From the NCBI GenBank assembly GCA_017622845.1, contig JAGAQJ010000004.1, positions 1-52,984 on the forward strand: DNA of 52,984 nt. The letters run 5' to 3'. Both the position numbers and the translations under genes were made by a program. How positions within the stretch are numbered: position 1 is the stretch's first letter; each line of letters opens with the position of its first letter. The notes beneath the pieces were generated by a model that saw nothing but the letters and a program-made list of their open reading frames with translations, was not told the origin of the DNA and did not search any database. Origin of the DNA: Lachnospiraceae bacterium. Its GTDB lineage: Bacteria; Bacillota; Clostridia; Lachnospirales; Lachnospiraceae. Positions 17,286 to 25,649 of this stretch are shown in pieces.

Positions 17286-18725
17286 ATGGACTACATTGCG
17301 CAGAATGCTCACTGCAGCAGTTTGACTGATAAAAAAATGAATATAGCGCTTCACGAAACTTCCACGCAGACAATTATGGACAAACTTGCGATATTGACAG
17401 ATGCCGCCAAATATGATGTGGCATGTACCAGCTCCGGTGTTGACAGAAAAGGCAACGGGCGCGATATGGGAAGCTGTGTGGCGGCAGGGATTTGCCACAG
17501 CTTTTCAGCAGACGGCAGGTGCATTTCCCTGCTCAAGATTCTGATGTCAAATGAATGTGCCTATGACTGCAAATATTGCGTTAACCGACGCAGCAATGAC
17601 GTGCCGAGAGCAACGTTTACCCCCGATGAAATCTGCGAGCTGACTATGAATTTTTACAAAAGAAATTATATTGAAGGATTATTTTTAAGTTCCGGTATCA
17701 TCAACAATCCAAGCTATACCATGGAGCTTATTTATCAGACTTTATATAAACTCAGAAATGTATATCGTTTTCGCGGTTATGTGCATGTGAAAGGGATACC
17801 GGGGGCAGATCCAATGCTGATACAGCAGGTTGGCTATCTGGCGGACCGTATGAGCGTCAATCTTGAGCTTCCGACAGCAGAGGGGTTAGAGAAGCTCGCA
17901 CCCAATAAGCACAGAAAGACAATTCTGGCCCCCATGCGTCAGATACAAAACGGAATTGCTCAGGGAAAACGGGAGCTTGCGCTTTACAAAAATGCACCGT
18001 CCTTTGTGCCGGCAGGGCAGTCCACACAGATGATTATAGGCGCGACCCCGGAGAGTGATTACCAGATTATGACTGTCGCAGAGGGACTTTATGACAAATT
18101 CGGCATGAAGAGGGTATTTTACTCGGCTTATGTCGGGGTTAACGAAGATAAGGCGCTTCCTTCTATACAGACTGCTTCTCCGCTTCTTCGGGAACACAGA
18201 TTATATCAGGCGGACTGGCTTCTTCGGTTTTATCAGTTCCGGGTAGATGAGCTGTTAAATGAAAAGCATCAGAATTTCAATATACTGCTCGACCCGAAAT
18301 GTGACTGGGCGCTGCAGCATCTTGAGCAGTTTCCCGTAGAAATCAACCGGGCGGACTACCGGATGCTTCTGCGCGTGCCGGGAATCGGAGTAAAGAGTGC
18401 GCAGCGGATTTGCAAGGCAAGGCGAAGCGGTGCGCTGGATTTTGACCATCTTAAGAAAATCGGCGTCGTTTTAAAGCGTGCATTGTATTTTATTACCTGC
18501 AGCGGAAAGATGATGTACCGCACAAAACTGGAAGAGGATTATATCACAAGAAATTTACTGGCTGAGCATGAGAAGCTTCCATTTGACAAGGACGGTATGA
18601 CTTATAAACAATTGACGCTGTTTGATGATGCACAGGAGAATGTAAGCTTGTTTACGGGCTGCCGTGAAGAAGCTGACGGAGAAAGCATGCAGCGCTTTGA
18701 CAGTTTGATGAGGAGACAGGTATAA
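17286..18725 (+). CDS. Putative DNA modification/repair radical SAM protein (TIGR03916-type)
   Basis: A 479-residue protein. MSNECAYDCKYCVNRRSND contains the CxxxCxxC cluster that binds the radical-SAM 4Fe-4S. A C-terminal helix-hairpin-helix (MLLRVPGIGVKSAQRICKAR) indicates DNA binding. The MDKLAILTDAAKYDVACTSS start and DRKGNGRDMGSCVAAGICHS match the family that is almost always paired with a DUF4130 / uracil-DNA-glycosylase-like partner, as here with the next gene. The exact chemistry is unknown. The start is ATG 17286 with AAAGGG eight bases upstream; homologues begin closer to 17337-17380, so the first ~30 residues are less certain. Confidence 0.85.
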   Translation: MDYIAQNAHCSSLTDKKMNIALHETSTQTIMDKLAILTDAAKYDVACTSSGVDRKGNGRDMGSCVAAGICHSFSADGRCISLLKILMSNECAYDCKYCVNRRSNDVPRATFTPDEICELTMNFYKRNYIEGLFLSSGIINNPSYTMELIYQTLYKLRNVYRFRGYVHVKGIPGADPMLIQQVGYLADRMSVNLELPTAEGLEKLAPNKHRKTILAPMRQIQNGIAQGKRELALYKNAPSFVPAGQSTQMIIGATPESDYQIMTVAEGLYDKFGMKRVFYSAYVGVNEDKALPSIQTASPLLREHRLYQADWLLRFYQFRVDELLNEKHQNFNILLDPKCDWALQHLEQFPVEINRADYRMLLRVPGIGVKSAQRICKARRSGALDFDHLKKIGVVLKRALYFITCSGKMMYRTKLEEDYITRNLLAEHEKLPFDKDGMTYKQLTLFDDAQENVSLFTGCREEADGESMQRFDSLMRRQV

Positions 18726-18740
18726 GGGAGAAGGAAACAT

Positions 18741-19544
18741 ATGGAAGAGTATGTATTGGTCTGTGAGGACAGTATGGAAGGGATTCTGACAGGTGTTTAC
18801 GAAGCGTACCAGTTGAAAAAGGATATGGGGATAGCAAGCCACGACAGCATTCATCTTGCTGTGTCAGAGCCGGATGTGCACAGACTTTTCACAACCTATC
18901 GTAAGATAGATGCGGACCGCGAAAAGGCGGAAAAGGTGACGAACACGATGATCAGACAGCTTGGCAGTGAGACATGGTACAGGCTTACCATGGCGATGGC
19001 ATCCTGCTTTGAGGATAAGGCAGATGCGGTGTATCATACCATTGCTTTGGGACTTCGCACGCATGACAGAAGAATTACGGACAGGCTTCAGGAGAATTGT
19101 GTACAGAACGTTTTTCAATATGCCAGAGCATCGGATAACGAGCTGTGTCATCTGAAACAGTTTCTGCGCTTTTCAGAGCTTCAAAACGGAATACTGTTTG
19201 CAAAAATGGATGCAAAGCATCATGTGCTGCCCTTTTTGATGCCGCATTTTGCAGAGCGCCTTCCTGCTGAGAATTTTGTGATTTATGATGAAAACCAGCA
19301 GATTTACGGATTGCATGCAAGCTTTCAAAAATGGTATATCCTTCAAGGCGCAGATTTTGATGAGGAGCGCCTTGTGTACTCAGAGACTGAGGAGATGTAT
19401 CAGAAACTTTTCAAACGCTTTTGTGACAGCATTGCAATTGAGGTGCGCATAAATCCCGGCCTTCAGATGAACATGCTGCCGCTTCGGTTCCGGCCTAATA
19501 TGACAGAGTTTCAAGATCAGGCCGGTGCAACGCTTCATAAATAA
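18741..19544 (+). CDS. DUF4130 (TIGR03915) DNA-metabolism partner protein
   Basis: A 267-residue protein starting 16 bases after the radical-SAM gene, behind GGGAGAAGG. The N-terminal YVLVCEDSMEGILTGVYEAY and the central DNELCHLKQFLRFSEL, then HHVLPFLMPHFAERLPAENF, are the DUF4130 signatures. In many genomes DUF4130 is fused to a uracil-DNA-glycosylase domain; here the protein ends after DUF4130 and has no UDG domain. Together with the radical-SAM protein it is thought to act on damaged or modified DNA, but no activity has been assigned from the sequence. Confidence 0.85.
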   Translation: MEEYVLVCEDSMEGILTGVYEAYQLKKDMGIASHDSIHLAVSEPDVHRLFTTYRKIDADREKAEKVTNTMIRQLGSETWYRLTMAMASCFEDKADAVYHTIALGLRTHDRRITDRLQENCVQNVFQYARASDNELCHLKQFLRFSELQNGILFAKMDAKHHVLPFLMPHFAERLPAENFVIYDENQQIYGLHASFQKWYILQGADFDEERLVYSETEEMYQKLFKRFCDSIAIEVRINPGLQMNMLPLRFRPNMTEFQDQAGATLHK

Positions 19545-19623
19545 CAACAGCGCTGCATCAGCCGCCGCCGTCCGGCTTGAAATCAACCGCAAATCTGAGT
19601 CTTTCTTCTCAATGATATGCTTT

Positions 19624-20643
19624 CTATATATTTTCTAAGATACGGATATCAACAGAGGTGTAATTGTATTCCTTTTCAGGAAGCTCTCCTGATGTAAGGT
19701 ATGCAAAAAGCAGGTCAAGGGGCTTTTTGCCCTGGGTACGCGGCTGCTGACAGATGACAGCGGATAAGGTGCCTTCTTTTAGAAACTGTTCTGTAGTGTC
19801 TGCCTTATCAAAGGCGATAACCCGAAGCCTGCCGCTGAGCCCGAGGGCGGATATCGCACGGCAGCCGCCATATACGCCGCCTGCTGCAAAGAACAGTGCA
19901 TTTATTTCAGGATGTTCTTTTAAAAGCCGTGAAGTCTGCTCATAGCTTTCAATCTCATCATCATGTGTCTCAAGCACGGAGATAATATGCATTTGTTCGG
20001 AGTATGGAGCCAGAGCGTCAACGAAGCCTGCTATGCGCTCTGTGTGGCATAAGATATCGGAGGAACCGGTGATAATCCCGATTTGCACATGGCTGCCCGT
20101 CATAAGCTTTAAAAGTCCGGCTGCTGTAGCTCCGCTTTTTCGATAGTGGCTGCCTACATAGGCAATTCTTTTGGAGCTTTCAATATCTGTGTTGAATGTA
20201 ATAACAGGAATGCCCAGTTCAAATAAATCATTGATGCGAAGACGGATACGGCTGTCATTGCAAGGGGCAAGTGCAATGCCGTTTACTTCTTCGCGGACAA
20301 GTTCATCGATTGCATTAAGCTGCGCATCAACATGAATGGGAATTTGCCTTACGAGGACGGCACAATTGTAGCCTGCCAAATCCTCTGATTTTTCGTTGAT
20401 TCCTTTTAACACATCGGCAAAAAAGGGATTATCCGTAGAAAACAGGATTACGCCAAGCTTTAGCTTTTTTTTCTGCGCGGCAAGGGCTAATCCGGCTTTG
20501 TTGGGACGGTAGTCAAGTGCCTTTGCAATTTCTCTGATTTTTTCGGCAGTGTCAGAGCTGACAGAGCCTCTATTGTTGAGTACCCGGTCGACAGTTCCGC
20601 GGGAAACGCCTGCCAGCGCTGCGATTTCTTTGATTGTAGCCAT
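19624..20643 (-). CDS. LacI-family transcriptional regulator
   Basis: A 339-residue protein. TIKEIAALAGVSRGTVDRVL is the LacI HTH, followed by the hinge region (YRPNKAGLALA) and a periplasmic-binding-protein-like sugar-binding domain (KLGVILFSTDNPFFADVLKG). The start is ATG at 20643 with GGAGG upstream; longer frames run into the leader. It is divergent from the isomerase gene at 21155. Two copies of TGCACGTGCA, one just upstream of its own promoter and one just after the isomerase start point, are the likely operators, so it probably represses the isomerase and affects itself. The inducer is probably a sugar related to the isomerase substrate. Confidence 0.9.
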   Translation of the reverse strand: MATIKEIAALAGVSRGTVDRVLNNRGSVSSDTAEKIREIAKALDYRPNKAGLALAAQKKKLKLGVILFSTDNPFFADVLKGINEKSEDLAGYNCAVLVRQIPIHVDAQLNAIDELVREEVNGIALAPCNDSRIRLRINDLFELGIPVITFNTDIESSKRIAYVGSHYRKSGATAAGLLKLMTGSHVQIGIITGSSDILCHTERIAGFVDALAPYSEQMHIISVLETHDDEIESYEQTSRLLKEHPEINALFFAAGGVYGGCRAISALGLSGRLRVIAFDKADTTEQFLKEGTLSAVICQQPRTQGKKPLDLLFAYLTSGELPEKEYNYTSVDIRILENI

Positions 20644-20779
20644 ATAGAACCTCCAATATATCTTTAAGCTTCCTGATAAAACACCCATACAGGCATATTG
20701 ATTCCGCCGTAAAATCAAGCAGTAAGGCTGAATTGTTACGCTTTGGTGCATAAAACAGGTGTCCGGGGTTTATTAAAAT

Positions 20780-20808
20780 ATTATAAAATTGTATATGGGA
20801 AAAATCAA
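20780..20808 (-). promoter_or_regulatory. Promoter of the LacI-family gene
   Basis: Read on the minus strand, TTGATT and TATAAT are separated by 17 bases. The resulting leader is about 130 bases. The operator TGCACGTGCA at 20818-20827 lies directly upstream of the -35. Confidence 0.7.
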
Positions 20809-20817
20809 GCAAAATGT

Positions 20818-20827
20818 TGCACGTGCA
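20818..20827. promoter_or_regulatory. LacI-type operator, copy 1
   Basis: Perfect palindrome TGCACGTGCA with a central CG as in LacI-family operators. An identical sequence lies 254 bases away at 21072-21081. Confidence 0.7.
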
Positions 20828-21023
20828 CGCTGGACTGAGCGGGTAAAATTCCGGTACTGTTCACTTGCTGCCGCTCAGACCGGCAATATGTAGAAATGTA
20901 CAGAATACAATAGGGGATAAACTGTAATCTGAAAGAGAATAGCGAGCTTGTGGCACATTGAACATAAAGCACAATGTAAAATACTATATTTTGACTAAAA
21001 ATAAAATATTATAAAATATCTGC

Positions 21024-21052
21024 TTGATTTTTGAAGCGACACACACTATTAT
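21024..21052 (+). promoter_or_regulatory. Promoter of the isomerase gene
   Basis: TTGATT at 21024-21029 and TATTAT at 21047-21052 with a 17-base spacer. The start point near 21059 is just before the second operator, so a bound regulator would block initiation or clearance. Confidence 0.7.
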
Positions 21053-21071
21053 TAAAATAGTTACCGGTACG

Positions 21072-21081
21072 TGCACGTGCA
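21072..21081. promoter_or_regulatory. LacI-type operator, copy 2
   Basis: TGCACGTGCA inside the longer alternating sequence GTACGTGCACGTGCAC, about +13 to +22 relative to the predicted isomerase start point. Confidence 0.7.
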
Positions 21082-21154
21082 CAGTGCTGTGGGACGAGGT
21101 GTGATATCAATACAGTCAGGAAATTCCGGCTGGATTTTTAAGGAGGATTTTATC

Positions 21155-22639
21155 ATGAATAATTTACCGCAGGTAAAAGTAGGAATTGTAGCTGTAAGCC
21201 GTGACTGCTTTCCGGAGAGCTTATCCGTAAACAGAAGAAAAGCATTGGTGAAAGCATATGCTGATAAATACGGCATGGAGAGTATTTATGAATGTCCGGT
21301 ATGTATAGTGGAGAGCGAGATACATATGGTACAGGCGCTTGAGGATATTAAGAAGGCAGGCTGTAATGCACTCTGCGTTTATCTTGGAAACTTCGGACCT
21401 GAGATTTCAGAGACGCTTCTGGCAAAACATTTTGACGGTCCGGCAATGTTTATCGCTGCAGCCGAGGAGACACAGAATGACCTTGTCGGCGGACGCGGAG
21501 ATGCGTACTGCGGAATGTTAAATGCAAGCTATAATCTCAAGCTTCGCAATATCAAGGCTTATATTCCTGAGTACCCTGTTGGAACAGCAGAGGAATGTGC
21601 AGATATGATCAATGAGTTTCTGCCGATTGCCAGGGCAATCATCGGTCTTTCCGATTTAAAGATTATTTCATTTGGTCCAAGACCGCTCAACTTCCTTGCA
21701 TGTAATGCACCGATTAAGCAGCTTTACAATCTTGGCGTAGAGATTGAGGAAAATTCAGAGCTTGATTTGTTTGAAGCTTTCAAGAAGCATGAGGGTGATG
21801 AGAGAATCCCTGCTAAGATTAAGGAGATGGAGGAGGAGCTTGGTGCAGGCAACTTAAAGCCTGAGGTACTTCCTAAGCTTGCACAGTATGAGCTGACGCT
21901 TCTTGACTGGGTAGAGGCACACAAGGGATATCGCAAGTATGTTGCAATTGCTGGAAAGTGCTGGCCGGCATTCCAGACACAGTTTGGCTTTGTTCCCTGC
22001 TATGTAAACAGCCGTCTCACAGGTATGGGAATTCCTGTATCCTGCGAGGTTGATATCTATGGCTGCTTAAGTGAGTTTATCGGAACCTGCGTAAGCCAGG
22101 ATGCAGTTACCCTGCTTGATATCAACAATACTGTACCGGCTGATATGTACAAGGAATCTATAGAAGGTAAGTTTAACTATACGCATAATGATACATTTAT
22201 GGGCTTCCACTGCGGAAATACCAATACAAAGAAGCTTAGCTTCTGCAATATGAAGTATCAGATGATTATGGCAAGAACACTTCCTGAGGAGGTTACACAG
22301 GGTACGCTTGAGGGAGATATTATTCCCGGCGACATCACCTTCTACCGTTTACAGTCTACAGCAGACTGCAGGCTTCGCGCTTACATCGCACAGGGTGAGG
22401 TACTTCCTGTTGCTACAAAGTCTTTCGGAAGCATCGGCGTATTTGCAATTCCTGAGATGCAGCGTTTCTATCGCCATGTATTGATTGAGAAGAATTATCC
22501 TCACCACGGAGCAGTTGCTTTCGGACACTTTGGAAAGGCGTTGTATGAGGTATTTAAGTATATCGGAGTACCTGTAGAGGACTTAAACTATAACCAGCCT
22601 AAGTCCCTTCCATACCCCACAGAGAATCCGTTTGCGTAA
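21155..22639 (+). CDS. L-fucose/L-arabinose isomerase family enzyme
   Basis: A 494-residue cytoplasmic sugar isomerase-type protein; start ATG 21155 behind AAGGAGG. The N-terminal domain is the alpha/beta fold of the family (VKVGIVAVSRDCFPESLSVN, ALCVYLGNFGPE). The C-terminal half has VPCYVNSRLTGMGIPVSCEV followed by DIYGC, where Glu and Asp match the family's metal-binding acidic pair, and FGHFGKALYEVFKYIG near the end. Aldose-ketose isomerisation is inferred. The exact sugar is open, and family members include enzymes of unproven specificity. The gene stands alone, without kinase, aldolase or transporter, under control of the divergent LacI-type regulator. A terminator follows at 22723. Confidence 0.8.
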   Translation: MNNLPQVKVGIVAVSRDCFPESLSVNRRKALVKAYADKYGMESIYECPVCIVESEIHMVQALEDIKKAGCNALCVYLGNFGPEISETLLAKHFDGPAMFIAAAEETQNDLVGGRGDAYCGMLNASYNLKLRNIKAYIPEYPVGTAEECADMINEFLPIARAIIGLSDLKIISFGPRPLNFLACNAPIKQLYNLGVEIEENSELDLFEAFKKHEGDERIPAKIKEMEEELGAGNLKPEVLPKLAQYELTLLDWVEAHKGYRKYVAIAGKCWPAFQTQFGFVPCYVNSRLTGMGIPVSCEVDIYGCLSEFIGTCVSQDAVTLLDINNTVPADMYKESIEGKFNYTHNDTFMGFHCGNTNTKKLSFCNMKYQMIMARTLPEEVTQGTLEGDIIPGDITFYRLQSTADCRLRAYIAQGEVLPVATKSFGSIGVFAIPEMQRFYRHVLIEKNYPHHGAVAFGHFGKALYEVFKYIGVPVEDLNYNQPKSLPYPTENPFA

Positions 22640-22722
22640 ATTGTCGGGATGGCAACAGGATCATTTTTAACCTTCTTTGTATGGGTCTGTGCATCAAAAA
22701 GCAGCAGTATAGTTACAGAATT

Positions 22723-22755
22723 AAAAGGCAGATGTCTCAGGACTCTGCCTTTTTT
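22723..22755 (+). terminator. Rho-independent terminator of the isomerase gene
   Basis: AAAAGGCAGA pairs with TCTGCCTTTT around an 11-base loop and continues in T residues. Confidence 0.9.
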
Positions 22756-22885
22756 AGAAAGTTCGAAAGAATCAGATGATGGGCTTGCATACAAATCTGT
22801 CCATATGTATCCGTGAAGAGACGAATGCGCAAACGTTGGAAAAGAAACAGATAAATCAGCATTTAAATAGTTTGGAGGAGTAAAG

Positions 22886-23755
22886 ATGACAGGCTTACGG
22901 CGAGGCGCGGTTATGTTATGCGACCATGAGAAGGAATGGGAAATCGAAGCGCAAAAAACAATTGAGCGGTTACATCGTATTTTAGGAATGGCTGCAAAGG
23001 ATATTCAGCATGTCGGCAGCACATCGATTTTGACAATTAAGGCAAAACCGATTATTGATATTGCAGTTGCGGTAGACAGCTTTGATGAGATACTTGCGTT
23101 AAAAACACAGATGGAGGCGGAGGGATTTTATTATCGGCCGCAGGAGAATTTATCAGATCAGATTCTGTTTGCATATGGTAACTTTTATGATGGAACAGGA
23201 GATTTGCAGACACACTTTATTCACGTGGTTTTGACAGGAAGTATGCAGTGGATCAATTACATCAATTTCAGGGACTATCTGAATGCCGAACCTTCCATCG
23301 CAAAGTCTTATGAAGACCTGAAGCTGTCACTTGCGCAGGCTCCGCATGATGATAATATCAGAGAACAATATACCAACGGCAAGCATGATTTCATAGTGCA
23401 TACATTAAGAAAGGCGTTGGTCAAATCGTATCTTGGGAAAACGATTACAATCAAAATCGACCGTCCGCTTGGCAGCGCGCATCCCAGGAATCCGGACATA
23501 ATCTATCCGGTCAATTATGGATATATTCCCAATGTCACAGGAGGAGATGGTGAAGAGCTGGATGTTTATCTGCTTGGCGTAGAGAAACCTGTAAAAGAAT
23601 ATACAGCCAGGGTGGTTGGTATCGTTCACCGTCACAATGATGCGGAAGATAAACTGATAGCTGCGCCGGATGGAATGAACTTTACTCCGGCTGAGATGGA
23701 AAAGCTGCTGCATTTTCAGGAACAGTATTTTGAAAGCTGCATTGAAGTTTGGTAA
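22886..23755 (+). CDS. Fusion of GrpB-type nucleotidyltransferase and inorganic pyrophosphatase-like domain
   Basis: A 289-residue two-domain protein behind GGAGGAG. Residues 1-170 are a GrpB (UPF0157) domain: IQHVGSTSILTIKAKPIIDI is the characteristic nucleotidyltransferase-fold motif. Residues about 185-289 resemble small family I inorganic pyrophosphatases: KIDRPLGSAHPRNPDIIYPV, NYGYIPNVTGGDGEELDVYL, and NDAEDKLIAAPDG. The usual metal motif DxDPxD appears as DGEELD, so one acidic residue is Glu instead of Asp. A nucleotidyl transfer releasing PPi coupled to PPi hydrolysis would be logical, but this is inference. The stop codon TAA lies within the left end of the repeat at 23753-23886. Confidence 0.85.
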   Translation: MTGLRRGAVMLCDHEKEWEIEAQKTIERLHRILGMAAKDIQHVGSTSILTIKAKPIIDIAVAVDSFDEILALKTQMEAEGFYYRPQENLSDQILFAYGNFYDGTGDLQTHFIHVVLTGSMQWINYINFRDYLNAEPSIAKSYEDLKLSLAQAPHDDNIREQYTNGKHDFIVHTLRKALVKSYLGKTITIKIDRPLGSAHPRNPDIIYPVNYGYIPNVTGGDGEELDVYLLGVEKPVKEYTARVVGIVHRHNDAEDKLIAAPDGMNFTPAEMEKLLHFQEQYFESCIEVW

Positions 23756-23886
23756 CAGTTCAGCGCAGAGGTTTGCACTCGCTGCAAACTTCGTAAGAAA
23801 ACGCAGCGTCTGAAGGACTCAAGGCACCACGAAGTGGTTCTGCATGCCTTGAGTCCGGTAACAGGAAGCCAAAGGCTGAACTGTTA
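23753..23886. repeat. Structured MITE-like repeat with 12-bp inverted ends
   Basis: TAACAGTTCAGC at the left and GCTGAACTGTTA at the right are perfect inverted repeats 134 bases apart. Inside are a perfect 12-bp stem (GGACTCAAGGCA at 23815, TGCCTTGAGTCC at 23845) and a shorter TTTGCA/TGCAAA hairpin. The left end overlaps the stop codon of the upstream gene. The region 23887-24016 after it holds nothing recognisable. Confidence 0.75.
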
Positions 23887-24016
23887 CGAAGTTTTGAATC
23901 CGGCAGTGGAGGCTGAATGACAGAAGCAGAACTTCTGAATACCATGCAATGAACAGGCTGATTTCGTGTTGCAGATGAACACCTGTACATGCTGTGAGGG
24001 ACGAATGAGCTGCAAA

Positions 24017-25255
24017 TTAATTGCATTTTCTTTTATAAACCTCGGCAAGCTTTTCGTCACCTTTCAGTTCATACAGCTTAATGAGATTTTTATAAGCCTC
24101 TTTCTGCGCATATTTACTGTAGCTGGAAGATATTCTTTCCTGCTGTAGATAGGTCTCCAGAGCGGACCCGATATCACCCTTCAAAAGATAATAGTCGCCG
24201 TATGTGCCAAGAAGCCTGCATTCAAATTCCTCCAGTGAGAAATGTGCTTTGTGGTTGGTGTAAACGGCAGATGCTTCCTTTAACAAAGCAGATATTTCCG
24301 GAATATGTTCTTTCTGCAGAATATACAGGCATGCACGCAGCCACTTTGTCGTGCCGGTGAACTGCTCTCTGATATTCACCTGCGTATCCGGCAGCAGGCT
24401 TTCCATGCGTTCAAGCGCGGTTCCGGCTTTTTCAAGACTGCCGACACGCAGATAACAGTATACCAGATTCGTGAGAATCATGCACTTGAGGTTTGCGGTT
24501 AAATCCTTATATTTTGCATTATCCATAATATTTTGATAGATTTCAATGGATTTGTCATAGCATTCCTGAAGCATGTAACTGTCAGCAAGGGTGTGGTAGG
24601 TCATGCACTCCATTTCTTTGTTGCCGTTTCGCGAACAGAGTTCTCTTGCAGTGTTCAGATAAGCATTGCCGCGTTCCAATTCACCGAATATTGTTTTGTA
24701 AATATATCCGATATGCAGATAGACCCTTGCATCTTTTTGGGATTCAGAGCTTTTTACATATTGATAAGCCTTGTTCAGATATTCAATTACTTCCGTTTTA
24801 TCAGTTTCATAGCGTTTGTACCATAAAATGTTGATATAGTGCAGTGCGAGTTCTGTATAAAGATTATATTTTTCAAATATTTTGACAGCATCATAAAAGT
24901 AAATTTTTACTTTGTTGTTTTCCTTTTTGACGTAGTAGTAAATGGCAAGATAGGAATAGATTTTAGCAGTAAAAATTTCATTGCCTGCTGCTGCGGCATA
25001 TTGTTTTGCTTTCTCCCACGCTGCGAAGGCATCATCAAAGCTTTCGATTTTATACAGAATAACCGCATAGACATAGTAAGCAAGCATGTTGATTTCATCG
25101 GCATTTTTATCCTTTTGGGCAAGAATATTTTTGACCTCATCAAGGTATTGGTCAATGCCCATATTTCCAATGCAAAATTCGCAGGTGCCCTCAAAATATG
25201 TAATCAAATCCTCCAGATGTTCCTTTAACCCGGTATATTCTCTTGTACACCACAT
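24017..25255 (-). CDS. TPR-repeat protein, possible signalling or regulatory partner
   Basis: A 412-residue soluble, helical protein made almost entirely of TPR-like pairs. Examples are LAYYVYAVILYKIESFDDAF, AKIYSYLAIYYYVKKENNKV, RVYLHIGYIYKTIFGELERG and YHTLADSYMLQECYDKSIEI. The architecture resembles the TPR part of RRNPP-type peptide sensors or of Rap-like proteins, but there is no N-terminal HTH, so it is not itself a typical transcription factor. The start is ATG 25255, eight bases after AAGGAG; a GTG at 25264 is too close to that site. It is transcribed divergently from the small ORF and WYL regulator at 25362-26554. Function unknown. Confidence 0.7.
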   Translation of the reverse strand: MWCTREYTGLKEHLEDLITYFEGTCEFCIGNMGIDQYLDEVKNILAQKDKNADEINMLAYYVYAVILYKIESFDDAFAAWEKAKQYAAAAGNEIFTAKIYSYLAIYYYVKKENNKVKIYFYDAVKIFEKYNLYTELALHYINILWYKRYETDKTEVIEYLNKAYQYVKSSESQKDARVYLHIGYIYKTIFGELERGNAYLNTARELCSRNGNKEMECMTYHTLADSYMLQECYDKSIEIYQNIMDNAKYKDLTANLKCMILTNLVYCYLRVGSLEKAGTALERMESLLPDTQVNIREQFTGTTKWLRACLYILQKEHIPEISALLKEASAVYTNHKAHFSLEEFECRLLGTYGDYYLLKGDIGSALETYLQQERISSSYSKYAQKEAYKNLIKLYELKGDEKLAEVYKRKCN

Positions 25256-25361
25256 AGTAAGCACTCCTTATTAACATTAACTGCATAATAATAATATTGG
25301 CATCATAATAATCAAATTATAACATTACTGTGGATAAAAGGGAATAAAAAGGTTGTACGGA

Positions 25362-25592
25362 ATGACAAGTGCGTATAAAATATGGGTATATCGAGAGCAA
25401 AACACGATTGCACAGGTGATTTTGCATCAAGGCAGCCTGCCAAGCGATGCGGCAGAGTTTGTGATTGATGGCGGCTGCCATGCATATTTTGGAGATTATG
25501 GAGCGCAAAAAGGAGACGGAGAACCGGCGATTTCCCCCACGGAACAGATAGGGCAGGCAGCAGAGCTTACACAAGGTTTTATTTACGACTGA
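25362..25592 (+). CDS. Small hypothetical protein
   Basis: A 76-residue protein: MTSAYKIWVYREQNTIAQVI at the start, a glycine-rich centre (IDGGCHAYFGDYGAQKGDG) and an acidic, Gln-rich tail. The ATG at 25362 is preceded by AAAAAGG about ten bases upstream. It ends three bases before the longest possible start of the WYL regulator frame, which suggests one transcript. No family recognised. Confidence 0.5.
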   Translation: MTSAYKIWVYREQNTIAQVILHQGSLPSDAAEFVIDGGCHAYFGDYGAQKGDGEPAISPTEQIGQAAELTQGFIYD

Positions 25593-25613
25593 CAATGTTA
25601 CAGGAGGTTTTAC

Positions 25614-25649
25614 ATGAAACAAAGAACGGAGCGAAAGAACAGTCTATGA
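25614..25649 (+). CDS. Eleven-codon leader ORF upstream of WYL regulator
   Basis: ATG 25614 has the best ribosome site of the area (CAGGAGG, seven bases upstream). It encodes MKQRTERKNSL and stops at TGA 25647-25649, which overlaps the ATG at 25646 of the WYL frame (ATGA). It could translate as a coupling leader. The alternative is a one-base indel that separated the natural start from the gene body. Confidence 0.4.
   Translation: MKQRTERKNSL

Noticed and set aside
24839-25228. 129-codon plus-strand open frame opposite the TPR gene
   Set aside because: Phe/Ile-rich shadow of the TPR gene with no ribosome site.
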